Source: Pleurocapsa minor HA4230-MV1
GTDB taxonomy: Bacteria > Cyanobacteriota > Cyanobacteriia > Cyanobacteriales > Xenococcaceae
Direction of reading: 5' to 3'
Length of the DNA stretch: 45,589 nt
NCBI GenBank assembly: GCA_019359095.1
Contig: JAHHHZ010000007.1
Location: forward strand, 1-45,589
Positions 10,101-16,353 of this stretch are shown here, piece by piece (the first letter of the stretch is position 1; the number at the start of each line of letters is the position of its first letter). The position numbers and the translations under genes are program-made. Under the pieces are notes generated by a model. It had not been told where the DNA came from, did not search any database, and was given only the letters and a program-made list of their open reading frames with translations.

Positions 10101-10560
10101 TATCCCTTTGTGCTTCGGGTTGTGGGATATGTTCGCGATTAAAGGAAATGACAGGTAAGTTTTTCCCGTTGGGGGAATAGAAGCGATAGAGCCAGTAGAG
10201 AAAGTGAAATAAATCCTCAACGATGCGGAGAGAATCTCTAGAGGTAATCTGGCTGGAACTGTGAGCTGCTAAGTTACCGACCTTCTGAATTGTCCGAATC
10301 TTGGGGAATAGTCCAGGTTTGAGATTGTCCTTAAAGGTTTGTTCGTGGATTAACGCGCCGAGATTATCATCGTAGGGAAGTTTCAGGTAGGTATCGTTAT
10401 TGTAAAGCCAGAGAACCGCCTGTTCTAAGGTAAATCGAGCATAGAAGCAACTGGTACGGGGAGCAGAATATGCCATGCTTTCGGCATGGGTAGCATGGGT
10501 ATAAAGTTCTGGAAACTGCTCTTTAAGAAAATCAAAATTGGATGCCATATACTTGCTCAA
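7153..10560 (-). CDS. hsdR: Type I restriction enzyme R subunit (HsdR)
   Basis: A 1135-aa motor and nuclease subunit. Residues 1-130 resemble DUF4145 and residues 155-205 are coiled coil. The nuclease domain carries D254 and E269-A-K271 (VDYVLWGDDGKPLGLIEAKR). The SF2 translocase follows: Walker A ATGTGKT at 383-389, DEAH at 481-484, GLTATP, and the helicase C domain with DMLDTGVDVP and QMIGRGTRL. The C-terminal 350 residues match the EcoEI R C-terminal domain that docks onto the methylase. All key residues are present, so it should be active. It cuts DNA after ATP-driven translocation when HsdM2-HsdS finds an unmethylated site. It is the last gene of the minus-strand operon, 86 bases after the YgiT-like gene. 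Confidence 0.95.
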   Translation of the reverse strand: MSKYMASNFDFLKEQFPELYTHATHAESMAYSAPRTSCFYARFTLEQAVLWLYNNDTYLKLPYDDNLGALIHEQTFKDNLKPGLFPKIRTIQKVGNLAAHSSSQITSRDSLRIVEDLFHFLYWLYRFYSPNGKNLPVISFNREHIPQPEAQRDMSREQLAELEAKLSQADEMKQIALNRQQQTESELNALKQEIAALKQQNEAVADTHDYHEADTRRYLLDILLQEAGWKLESPDTTEYEVEGMPNSAGKGYVDYVLWGDDGKPLGLIEAKRTSSNPTKGKQQAKLYADCLEQKFGQRPVIFYSNGYNHWIWDDVTYPPREIHGFLQKEELERIIFRRSNRKNLDLVIPKREIAGRTYQLEALKRITESFDRQNARKSLLVMATGTGKTRTAISLVDLLMRGNWVKRVLFLADRNSLVNQTFRNFKTHLPLVTPVNLLEDKKTKDKNWGSANVVLSTYPTMFNRINKGDFSPGYFDLVIVDEAHRGIYQKYQALFEYFDSLLVGLTATPRSEVHRDTYRIFDLEAGVPTFAYELEDAIADGYLVPSQGIIVPFKFLRQGIRYDQLTPEEQAEYEERFADEETGQIPDEVNAAAINRWLFNQDTVDQALELLMSKGLKVEGGDRLGKTIIFARNHDHAEFIVQRFDLNYPNYKGKFAQVIDSHNNYAQSLLDDFSEASKEPTIAVSVDMLDTGVDVPEVVNLVFFKPVYSRVKFNQMIGRGTRLCPDLFGVGQDKEKFSIFDLCSNFDYFSQEIAEKDPKIAESLSTKLIKARLKLTQAISEKDTTSTENQKLKQSLLDDLHQHVSTMEKQNFLVRKHLERVEEFSSRDRWNDLSQTDTVQIAETLATLPNGLPKEDEVAKRFDLLCLKLQLAVLDGASDFVELRDKVRDLLSRLEEKQTIPMVKKQLPLIQEVQAETWWSDVTLSEIESIRLKFRDLVKFIDRTEQTIVYTDFKDELGDVTEVDVPIQQTGFSPYQYRKKVEAYIREHEDHIAIYKLKRNEPLTEQDLDELESMLFSAEEIESKERFESVYGRDLSLKLFIRQIVGLDRNAAKTAFAKYLEGGNFNANQIRFVENIIDYLTQNGVMNPGLLYESPFTDLHSSGLDGLFNDNRADEIVTLVRSFNETVDSSFRGVA

Positions 10561-10615
10561 TCAACTCTTGTCTTAGAGTTCCCGAAATACAATCAAACAA
10601 CTTCTTTTTCTTGTG

Positions 10616-10695
10616 GCAACCAAGTCACTCCTTTACTCTATCCAAACTAAGCTACAAAATCATAAACAGGGGTTTTGATAAAGTGACTTGGTTGC
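10616..10695. repeat. 14-bp inverted repeat between the YgiT-like gene and hsdR
   Basis: GCAACCAAGTCACT (10616-10629) and its exact complement AGTGACTTGGTTGC (10682-10695) are separated by 52 bases. The second arm lies in the last codons of the YgiT-like gene and the first arm in the gap before hsdR. As RNA it would form a long hairpin just ahead of hsdR. It could slow transcription or translation into the nuclease gene or simply be a duplicated site. Function is inferred. Confidence 0.5.
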
Positions 10696-10871
10696 TGTTG
10701 CCGAGCGATAATCTCTTGAATGCGTTCTACAGTAGCAGGAGCAAAGAATTGTTCGTCTGTTTCTAGATTAACTCTTGCGGGAACGTTTTCAATCAGGAAA
10801 AATTGACCATTAATTTTTAATGAATAAGTTACTTTGGTTTCAATTAGTGTTTCTTGATATTCTGAGTTCAT
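10647..10871 (-). CDS. YgiT/MqsA-like small protein lacking the zinc finger
   Basis: A 74-aa protein whose pattern VTYSLKINGQFFLIENVPAR, then V-N-L-E-T-D-E-Q-F-F-A-P-A-T-V, then IQEIIARQQQ, resembles the domain of YgiT-type (MqsA-like) antitoxins that follows the zinc finger (VPARVCxETGEQFFxPETV in typical members). The usual N-terminal CxxC pairs are absent; the protein starts directly with MNSEYQETLIETKVTYSL. No RelE/MqsR-like toxin is adjacent. It sits between hsdS and hsdR on the same strand, so it is probably co-transcribed with the restriction genes, either as a regulator or as a remnant of a toxin-antitoxin pair. The family call is from pattern memory. Confidence 0.55.
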   Translation of the reverse strand: MNSEYQETLIETKVTYSLKINGQFFLIENVPARVNLETDEQFFAPATVERIQEIIARQQQPSHFIKTPVYDFVA

Positions 10872-10878
10872 GATTGAT

Positions 10879-10935
10879 TTATTCTTTGAGTAAAGCTTTT
10901 ATCTTCTCCTGTATTGCTTCAATTAAAGGAGGCAT
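10879..10935 (-). other. Possible 18-aa leader peptide or gene remnant
   Basis: An ATG at 10933-10935 opens an 18-codon frame (MPPLIEAIQEKIKALLKE) that stops 8 bases before the YgiT-like start and lies in the gap after hsdS. The peptide would form an amphipathic helix. It may be a truncated gene or a coupling peptide; no clear ribosome binding site is visible. Confidence 0.2.
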
Positions 10936-10951
10936 ATTTTAAGATAAGTTT

Positions 10952-12127
10952 TTATAGTTCCCCACGAAAGGCTTTTTGCAGCAACGAGTTGAAAAGATTA
11001 TCTAAATAACCTAACGATATATCCAGTTTTTGTTTTTCTAAGTTGTAAATATCAAAGACTTCATTGAAATCAATAATTAGATTTTGAGGAGGCAGAATAA
11101 ATTCAAGATTTCTGACTTGATCTGCATTCAGATGTGGTTGACCTGCTCTCCTTGTAAGAGGTTCGATCATTTGCTTTCCTGAATTATCGTTTATTAGGTA
11201 ATTGTAAAAAATAGAAAGCGATGGGCTGATGTCGATAATCATATCGTAGCCAGCATACGCATTTTCATACTCTTTTGAAATAAAAGCACTATCGCCAGAG
11301 TTTACACCACTTCTGACAATGACAATATCTCCATATTTAAGCTTGCATTTTTCAATTTTTCTCGCCTCTACCGAACTAATAAACCTTAAGTCATTTGTCA
11401 CAATCGTGCCGTTTTTAATGTTCGTAGCTCTAACAAAGGGAATGCCTTTATCCTCAAAAATAGGCGGGGTGCTAGTTCCATATCTTATACTTTCAAATAT
11501 TTCCTCAAACTTAACCACTTTCCACCCTTTCGGGTTAGTAACAGGATCGCCAAACATATCGAGGAAGGTCGATCGCAAGAGTTCTTCGGTTAGGGCGATC
11601 GCTTCTTTTCGCTTCCGTCGAATAGCATCAGCTTTATCCAGTATCGCAGCTATGCGCTTTTGTTCTTCGAGGGGAGGAAGGGGGATTTGATATGTTTCAA
11701 GCAACTCTTTTTTTACGCCATCTTGACCTGCTGTTCTCTCAGAGTTAGAAACAACATAATTAAATAACCTTTCGTTTTTAAGAAAATAATATAAATATTC
11801 TCTATCTAAAATGTTTGCGTTTTTAGGCGAAGCTTTCATCAATGCAACATTATAAGCTCCCTCTAATCCTCTTAGGATTTGAAATAAAGGTGGTCCATAA
11901 CGACCAATCATGATGTCATCTTTACTACAAAATCTACGAGCTTTTTGCTGTGAAATATACGTTATATTTTTATCAGACTTGTAGTCTCGTATTTGCAGTA
12001 ATCTTACATAACCCTCTTTAGGTTCAAAAATAAATTCACTTTTTGGTGGTTGACTTCCACCAATAAAGTTGCAAACTTCCCCCATCTGAGGATATTTCCA
12101 GTTAGTTTTTTGTTCTTTTAATTTCAT
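10952..12127 (-). CDS. hsdS: Type I RM specificity subunit (HsdS)
   Basis: A 391-aa protein built as two target-recognition domains, each followed by a conserved helix. TRD1 covers about residues 1-145. The central conserved region contains LPPLEEQKRIAAILDKADAI and a long helix through FLDMFGDPVTNPKGW (about 150-205). TRD2 spans about 206-365 and the C-terminal helix ends in LLQKAFRGEL. It reads the bipartite DNA target and bridges two HsdM and HsdR subunits. Unusually, it is 2.3 kb from hsdM in this operon. A TnpB element and three or four small genes lie between them. The ATG at 12127 is preceded, on the minus strand, by the end of the TnpB element. Confidence 0.95.
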   Translation of the reverse strand: MKLKEQKTNWKYPQMGEVCNFIGGSQPPKSEFIFEPKEGYVRLLQIRDYKSDKNITYISQQKARRFCSKDDIMIGRYGPPLFQILRGLEGAYNVALMKASPKNANILDREYLYYFLKNERLFNYVVSNSERTAGQDGVKKELLETYQIPLPPLEEQKRIAAILDKADAIRRKRKEAIALTEELLRSTFLDMFGDPVTNPKGWKVVKFEEIFESIRYGTSTPPIFEDKGIPFVRATNIKNGTIVTNDLRFISSVEARKIEKCKLKYGDIVIVRSGVNSGDSAFISKEYENAYAGYDMIIDISPSLSIFYNYLINDNSGKQMIEPLTRRAGQPHLNADQVRNLEFILPPQNLIIDFNEVFDIYNLEKQKLDISLGYLDNLFNSLLQKAFRGEL

Positions 12128-12231
12128 CCCAACATTTCCTCCTAAGCATAAAGCAACCTCCGTTCATTTTTTACTAACATTTGCTAACAAATTGAAAAAT
12201 TCTTGCTTCAACTAGGGTCGTCGGCGACTTC

Positions 12232-13344
12232 CTATCCACAAGCTTGAGTTTGGCGGTGACTCCACCTACTTAGATTTATGCTGGCGTTCCAATCTCGGTC
12301 GATAAAAGAACCACAGCCAACACATAGAAACCATCGATTGGATAGCTTTAGCTCTGGGTTATGCCAATTGCAATTACTACAAGTTTTGCTCGAAGGAAAC
12401 CAGCGATCTGCAATAATTAACTTGCTGCCATACAGTTGACACTTGTATTCTAATTGTCTTCTGAACTCGTAGAATCCCATGTCAGCAATAGCCTTAGCTA
12501 ACTTGCCATTTTTTAACATTCCCGACACATTTAAATCCTCGATTACTATCTGGCTGTGGTTCTTGGCTAGATAAGTAGTGAGTTTGTGAAGCGTATCTTT
12601 GCGGATGTTGGCTATTTTAGCGTGTAGCTTGGCTATTTTTAATTGGGCGCGCTTCCAATTGTTAGAACCAATTTTCTTATTTCGGTTTAACCATTGAAGT
12701 CGAGCAAGTCTTTTGAAGTAACAGCGATATGGCATCGGGCTATTGAAAGAAAAGCCCGTACTCAGATAAGCCAGGGTTTTGACTCCTAGATCGACCCCTA
12801 CAACGTCTACTGATTTAAAAGTCGATTCTGGTTCGACTTCAATCTTGTAAGAAATATACCAACTGTCTGCTTTACGAGTTACAGTTACTGACTTAGGCTT
12901 ATAACCATAAGGCAAACGTTCGTATGTCTTGACTACACCAATTTTCGGTAGCTGAACCTTGAAATGGTCAACTACTTTAATTGTGCCATCTAAGGTAAAG
13001 CTATCGTTGCGTCCTTTCTTTTTAAATCTCGGCGGTTTTGATACTTTCTTGAACGCTCTAGCCCATGCTTCTCTTAGCTGCTTTAAAGCAAATTGGGGCG
13101 CACACTTAGATGATTCGTAGTACCAAGGATACTCAGGTTTTACCATTGTCACCAACCATTTATGTAGATCGATAGCAGATGGAAACTTAATTTTTTCCTT
13201 TGGATTATCTCGATTGTTATCTAAGATTTGCTTGGTTAAGCGCAACCCCCAATTCCAAGCATGACGAGCCACACCAGCGTGTTTTGCCATTTGTGTTCGC
13301 TGCTTGTTATTAAGTTTGAGCTTAGTCTTGAATCCTAGTAACAT
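12232..13344 (-). CDS. tnpB: TnpB RNA-guided nuclease
   Basis: I start the protein at the ATG at 13342-13344 (MLLGFKTKLKL, the family's usual beginning), giving 370 aa; an ATG at 13428 would add 28 residues that are not typical and would cover the divergent gene. The split RuvC site is complete: D185 (VVGVDLGVKT), E269 (IVIEDLNVSG) and D351 (DRDWNAS). The zinc ribbon is CSNC...CVGC. TnpB uses an omega-RNA from the element's 3' end to cut DNA next to the element's target motif. The C-terminus stops soon after D351. Another frame continues with LKLVDRKSPTTLVEARI, which resembles common TnpB tails, so a late frameshift is possible. Confidence 0.9.
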   Translation of the reverse strand: MLLGFKTKLKLNNKQRTQMAKHAGVARHAWNWGLRLTKQILDNNRDNPKEKIKFPSAIDLHKWLVTMVKPEYPWYYESSKCAPQFALKQLREAWARAFKKVSKPPRFKKKGRNDSFTLDGTIKVVDHFKVQLPKIGVVKTYERLPYGYKPKSVTVTRKADSWYISYKIEVEPESTFKSVDVVGVDLGVKTLAYLSTGFSFNSPMPYRCYFKRLARLQWLNRNKKIGSNNWKRAQLKIAKLHAKIANIRKDTLHKLTTYLAKNHSQIVIEDLNVSGMLKNGKLAKAIADMGFYEFRRQLEYKCQLYGSKLIIADRWFPSSKTCSNCNWHNPELKLSNRWFLCVGCGSFIDRDWNASINLSRWSHRQTQACG

Positions 13345-13373
13345 AGTAATATTGTACAGCAATATTACAGCAG

Positions 13374-13520
13374 ATGAAAAGACTAGATATAAGAATTTCA
13401 GATGAAGATAAAGCGGTCTTAGACGCATACTGTAAACAAAAAGAAATTACTCAATCTGATGCTGTTAGAACTTGGATTCGTGGCTTGAAGCGAAAGTTAA
13501 AAAAGGTGAGCAATGGTTAG
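13374..13520 (+). CDS. Ribbon-helix-helix (CopG-like) small protein
   Basis: A 48-aa plus-strand gene starting 29 bases upstream of, and divergent from, tnpB. MKRLDIRISDEDKAVLDAYC followed by KQKEITQSDAVRTWIRGLKR has the RHH layout: a short DNA-contacting strand (RLDIRIS), helix A, a turn, and helix B with S-D-A-V-R. The position, sharing the short promoter gap with tnpB, suggests that it regulates tnpB or the element. It is too short for most gene finders and easily missed. The DNA-binding role is inferred from fold resemblance. Confidence 0.7.
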   Translation: MKRLDIRISDEDKAVLDAYCKQKEITQSDAVRTWIRGLKRKLKKVSNG

Positions 13521-13527
13521 CATTTAA

Positions 13528-13737
13528 CTAACTGTTAACTAGCCCTTTTGGAGTAGGAATATCGCGCCCTAATTCTTGAGCGGTTTCAATCCATTCTTGT
13601 ATCACCACCTCGGCATTAGTTACCGCTTCGACATAGGTTTGACCATCTGCCATACATCCAGGTAATTCTGGCACTTCCACGATAAAAGCTTGGTCTGACT
13701 CGCTCCAATAAATGATCAATTCGTATTTAACTGACAT
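13528..13737 (-). CDS. HicB-family antitoxin-like protein, solitary
   Basis: A 69-aa protein with the HicB fold: YELIIYWSESDQAFIVEVPE then LPGCMADGQTYVEAVTNAEV, which contains the family-defining ELPGCxADGxT turn, and a long helix EVVIQEWIETAQELGRDIP. HicB proteins neutralise HicA, an mRNA-cleaving toxin with a dsRBD fold. No HicA gene is next to it; the flanking genes are an immunity-like protein (2 bases upstream) and the TnpB element. It may be an orphan, or its partner may have been lost when the TnpB element arrived on its 3' side. The C-terminal DNA-binding extension of longer HicB proteins is absent. Confidence 0.85.
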   Translation of the reverse strand: MSVKYELIIYWSESDQAFIVEVPELPGCMADGQTYVEAVTNAEVVIQEWIETAQELGRDIPTPKGLVNS

Positions 13738-13739
13738 CG

Positions 13740-14084
13740 CTATACTTTCACTTCTAGATTTGATTCTTTAGCTAATAACTCATCACTTTGTCTAAACTCA
13801 GCTAGCAACCGATAAAAAGATTCAAACCCAATTTTTTCATCGTGACAAGAAAGCATGATTAACTTAGCCCAGGAAGTAACTGACTTGACCCCTAGCTTTT
13901 TTTGTAACCAAGGTTGAAATTCTTCATAAAACTTATTTTCAGCTTCGCTTAATTCAAGATCCATTTCGCTACGAGCAAATTCATAGCCAACAATAAACAT
14001 AAATAAATCGCTGACTGAAGGACGACCGATATACATCCCTGGAGATTTTTCTATTTTCTGTAAGACTTCAAATAAATCGATCAT
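13740..14084 (-). CDS. Immunity-like protein next to papain-fold toxin
   Basis: A 114-aa acidic, mostly helical protein beginning MIDLFEVLQKIEKSPGMYIG, then RPSVSDLFMFIVGYEFA. The PGMYIGRPS turn followed by helices with W-L-Q-K-K-L-G and SWAKLIML is a pattern I associate with small immunity or accessory proteins near cyanobacterial polymorphic-toxin genes; I cannot name the family. It lies 23 bases downstream of the papain-fold toxin and 2 bases before the HicB-like gene. By position it is the natural antidote of the papain-fold protein. That role is an inference. Confidence 0.55.
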   Translation of the reverse strand: MIDLFEVLQKIEKSPGMYIGRPSVSDLFMFIVGYEFARSEMDLELSEAENKFYEEFQPWLQKKLGVKSVTSWAKLIMLSCHDEKIGFESFYRLLAEFRQSDELLAKESNLEVKV

Positions 14085-14107
14085 AAAAATTTTCCTATTA
14101 TCGTAAA

Positions 14108-14452
14108 TTACAAAGAAGTTAATTCATCTATAACAAACTTATCGCTGCGAGAGTGAAAATCTTTTGTCCAAGCATCTCTCGATAAACCCTCTGTAGATAA
14201 ATTGTCAAATACTAGCCCGTAGACCTCTACACCATAATGAGTACCATTTTCGGTAATCGATTCATTGCCTCCATAGCGATCGCTTATAATAAAAACTTCA
14301 CTGCGTCTTTTGGTTCTCAATCTCAAGATTTTGCCCTCTATTCCATTATCTTGTAACCATTGCATAACCGAAGCAGCACAACGCGCGCATTCTAGAAGAG
14401 GGTAATCAGCAACAATTTGACTAACCTTTTGCCAGACTTCTTCTTTCGTCAT
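14108..14452 (-). CDS. Papain-fold toxin domain protein (Tox-PL-2-like)
   Basis: A 114-aa single-domain protein with a likely cysteine-protease-type triad. The nucleophile is in LLECARCAASVMQWL (C22 or C25), the histidine is H72 in NGTHYGVEV, and the aspartate is D83 in VFDNL. It is followed by LSRDAWTKDFH, usual in this family. These domains are found as effector tips of polymorphic toxins and as small free-standing genes in cyanobacteria, and are predicted to act as peptidases or deamidases. The start overlaps the hsdM stop region (ATG at 14450-14452), so it is translationally coupled to the methylase. A toxin here could act as a guard or addiction gene for the RM operon. Confidence 0.65.
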   Translation of the reverse strand: MTKEEVWQKVSQIVADYPLLECARCAASVMQWLQDNGIEGKILRLRTKRRSEVFIISDRYGGNESITENGTHYGVEVYGLVFDNLSTEGLSRDAWTKDFHSRSDKFVIDELTSL

Positions 14453-15936
14453 TACCCCAACATCTTCTCTAGTGCATCGAGGTCAGAACTTATTTCTGCT
14501 TCGAGCGATCGCAGTTTACCTAAAATTACCTTGGGCGGTTCGTATTTCACTTCTTCATACTCAATCTCTTTGTAGCGGTTAATTGAAAGATCGTAGCCGT
14601 TATCCTTAATCTCTTTCTTAGGAACAAAAAACGCCTTGGATTTACGATTTGTCTTCTGCTTCGGATCGCGGTTGTGCCATTTATCCAGTAAATCGGGAAT
14701 ATCATTTTCTTCAATCGGCTGTCGTTTATCATCCAGGGATAACCCATCGGCTTTCATATCATAGAACCACACATAATCTGTACCGTCTTTTTCTACTCCA
14801 ACCTTGGTAAAGATAATAACTGCCGTGGAAACTCCTGCATAGGGTTTAAATACCCCCGACGGCATAGAAATCACCCCATCTAGTTTATGATTCTCGATCA
14901 GAGTTTTACGGATCGATTTATGTGCATTGGAAGAACCAAACAAAACCCCATCGGGAACAATGACAGCCGAACGTCCCCCAATTTTTAGTAGTCGCAGGAA
15001 TAGCGGTAAAAATAGTAGTTCGGTTTTAGTAGTAGAGATAACTTTGGTTAAGTCCTTGGCGATCGTCGATTTTTCTACCGAACCCTTAAACGGCGGGTTT
15101 GCCAGAATCATGGTGAAGGCTTCTTTTATTTCTGAATAAGCATCTGCCAGGGAATCTCTTGCCTCAATCTTAGGATCTTCAATCCCGTGCAGCATCAGGT
15201 TCATACTGCCAATTCGTAGCATCGTTCCGTCGAAATCAAACCCATGAAACATATCACTATTGAAATGCTCGCGGTTGCCTGGGGCATTTAAAACTAAATT
15301 GCCGTCGGAGTCTTTCAAGTCTCGTAAATACTCAGCAGCAGCCACTAAAAAACCACCCGTACCACAGGCAGGGTCACAAATAATTTCTCTTGCTCCTGGG
15401 TTCATCAAGTCCACGATCATCTTAATAATGTGGCGGGGGGTTCTAAACTGTCCGTTTGTTCCTGCGGTAGTGAGCTTGGAAAGCATATATTCGTAAAGGT
15501 CGCCCTTGGTATCGCGATCTTCCATCGGAATCTGCTCGATTTGCGTAACCACATTGGTTAACAGGGCAGGGTTGGCAATCAAAAACACCGCATCTTTCAT
15601 GTGTCGGGCATAGGCGGTTTCTACTACTGTACCACCAAGGTTTTTAATAAAGGGGAAAGCCTCATCGCGGACGATCTTAAGCATTTCCTCGGCATCGGTG
15701 AGGTTCTTAAAATGCGACCAGCGCGATCGCTGTTGCTCTTCTGAGAAAATAGGATTCTCAACTGGCTGCCCTAGTCGCTGGGCTCTCCGTTCCTTGGCTA
15801 ACTCCAGATCGTCGAGCCTTTTAATGAACAGCAAATAGGATATTTGTTCGATCACAGACAGGGGGTTGCTGATACCGTTATTCCAAAAAGTCGTCCAAAG
15901 TTTATCTACCTTGGATTTAATCTCACCTGTGATCAT
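14452..15936 (-). CDS. hsdM: Type I RM methyltransferase subunit (HsdM)
   Basis: A 494-aa N6-adenine methyltransferase. The N-terminal helical domain (residues 1-130, IKSKVDKLWTTFWNNGISNP) is followed by the SAM-binding motif DPACGTGGFL (D188-L197) and the catalytic motif NPPF (N280-F283, ILANPPFKGS). The C-terminal segment to residue 494 ends in a helix that contacts HsdS (LRSLEAEISSDLDALEKMLG). It methylates the host target and, with HsdS and HsdR, forms the restriction complex. It is the first gene of the operon; its promoter should be within 15937-16018, where there is a short GGGG/CCCC stem. All motifs are intact. Confidence 0.96.
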   Translation of the reverse strand: MITGEIKSKVDKLWTTFWNNGISNPLSVIEQISYLLFIKRLDDLELAKERRAQRLGQPVENPIFSEEQQRSRWSHFKNLTDAEEMLKIVRDEAFPFIKNLGGTVVETAYARHMKDAVFLIANPALLTNVVTQIEQIPMEDRDTKGDLYEYMLSKLTTAGTNGQFRTPRHIIKMIVDLMNPGAREIICDPACGTGGFLVAAAEYLRDLKDSDGNLVLNAPGNREHFNSDMFHGFDFDGTMLRIGSMNLMLHGIEDPKIEARDSLADAYSEIKEAFTMILANPPFKGSVEKSTIAKDLTKVISTTKTELLFLPLFLRLLKIGGRSAVIVPDGVLFGSSNAHKSIRKTLIENHKLDGVISMPSGVFKPYAGVSTAVIIFTKVGVEKDGTDYVWFYDMKADGLSLDDKRQPIEENDIPDLLDKWHNRDPKQKTNRKSKAFFVPKKEIKDNGYDLSINRYKEIEYEEVKYEPPKVILGKLRSLEAEISSDLDALEKMLG

Positions 15937-16018
15937 TGAAATAAACTCCTATTGTGTATAAGGGGATATGCCCCGTTGCGCTATTTTAGCCCCTGTCGTT
16001 CGCTGAAAGCTAGAAATG

Positions 16019-16074
16019 CTTAATCACTTAATCACTTAATTGCTTAATTGGTTGTCTAGATAAGTGCTTAAGAG
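16019..16074. repeat. 8-bp phased repeat array 1 (3' of the ParB-like gene)
   Basis: Seven consecutive octamers begin at 16019: CTTAATCA twice, CTTAATTG twice, then GTTGTCTA, GATAAGTG and CTTAAGAG. The shared core is TTAA at positions 2-5 of each octamer. The array overlaps the last codons of the small partition gene. It is of the same type as arrays 2 and 3 and is probably bound by the same protein. Confidence 0.65.
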
Positions 16075-16353
16075 TTCTTGCACTAAATCTGAGAAATCTC
16101 TGTCGGGCTTGTCTAGCAATAGTTTCTGAATTTGTAGGTAAGTATCTTTCTTGACATAAGCACCTACTTGTTTATAGGTCGGATCTGTTCTTTTACCAGT
16201 AGATTTACTTCTTTTAGGAGTATTGAGAGTATTAGTACTTGCCTCATCAATATCTTTTGTCTCAGCAGGACTAGTGACAGTAGATTCAATTTCTTCTACT
16301 TTCTCTACTTTATTCTTTTTAGCTTTAGCTCCTTTTAATACATCATCAAACAT
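16036..16353 (-). CDS. Small ParB-like centromere-binding protein
   Basis: A 105-aa protein directly downstream of parA, overlapping it by one base (TAATG). Residues 1-60 are charged and probably unstructured (KKNKVEKVEEIESTVTSPAE). The C-terminal 45 residues (QVGAYVKKDTYLQIQKLLLD then KPDRDFSDLVQELLSTYLDN) fit a ribbon-helix-helix fold: a strand VGAYVKK, helix A and helix B with S-D-L-V. This is the layout of ParG/Omega-type partner proteins: a flexible N-terminal arm that stimulates ParA and an RHH domain that binds short repeats. The octamer arrays on both sides of the cassette are the expected binding sites. The family is inferred from context and pattern. Confidence 0.7.
   Translation of the reverse strand: MFDDVLKGAKAKKNKVEKVEEIESTVTSPAETKDIDEASTNTLNTPKRSKSTGKRTDPTYKQVGAYVKKDTYLQIQKLLLDKPDRDFSDLVQELLSTYLDNQLSN

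Larger units (their letters stand above)
12128..13527 (-). mobile_element. TnpB-only element (IS1341-like) inside the hsd operon
   Basis: This block separates the HicB-like gene from hsdS. It contains tnpB on the minus strand and a divergent ribbon-helix-helix gene on the plus strand. No Y1 transposase (TnpA) is present, so it is non-autonomous or relies on a transposase elsewhere. Bases 12128-12231, past the tnpB stop, would hold the 3' end and the omega-RNA scaffold in such elements. The ends are estimated from the neighbouring gene limits; I could not identify exact hairpin termini. Confidence 0.6.

Noticed and set aside
13345-13428. 28-residue N-terminal extension of tnpB
   Set aside because: The family normally begins at MLLGFKTKLKL; the extension is hydrophobic and overlaps the divergent RHH gene.
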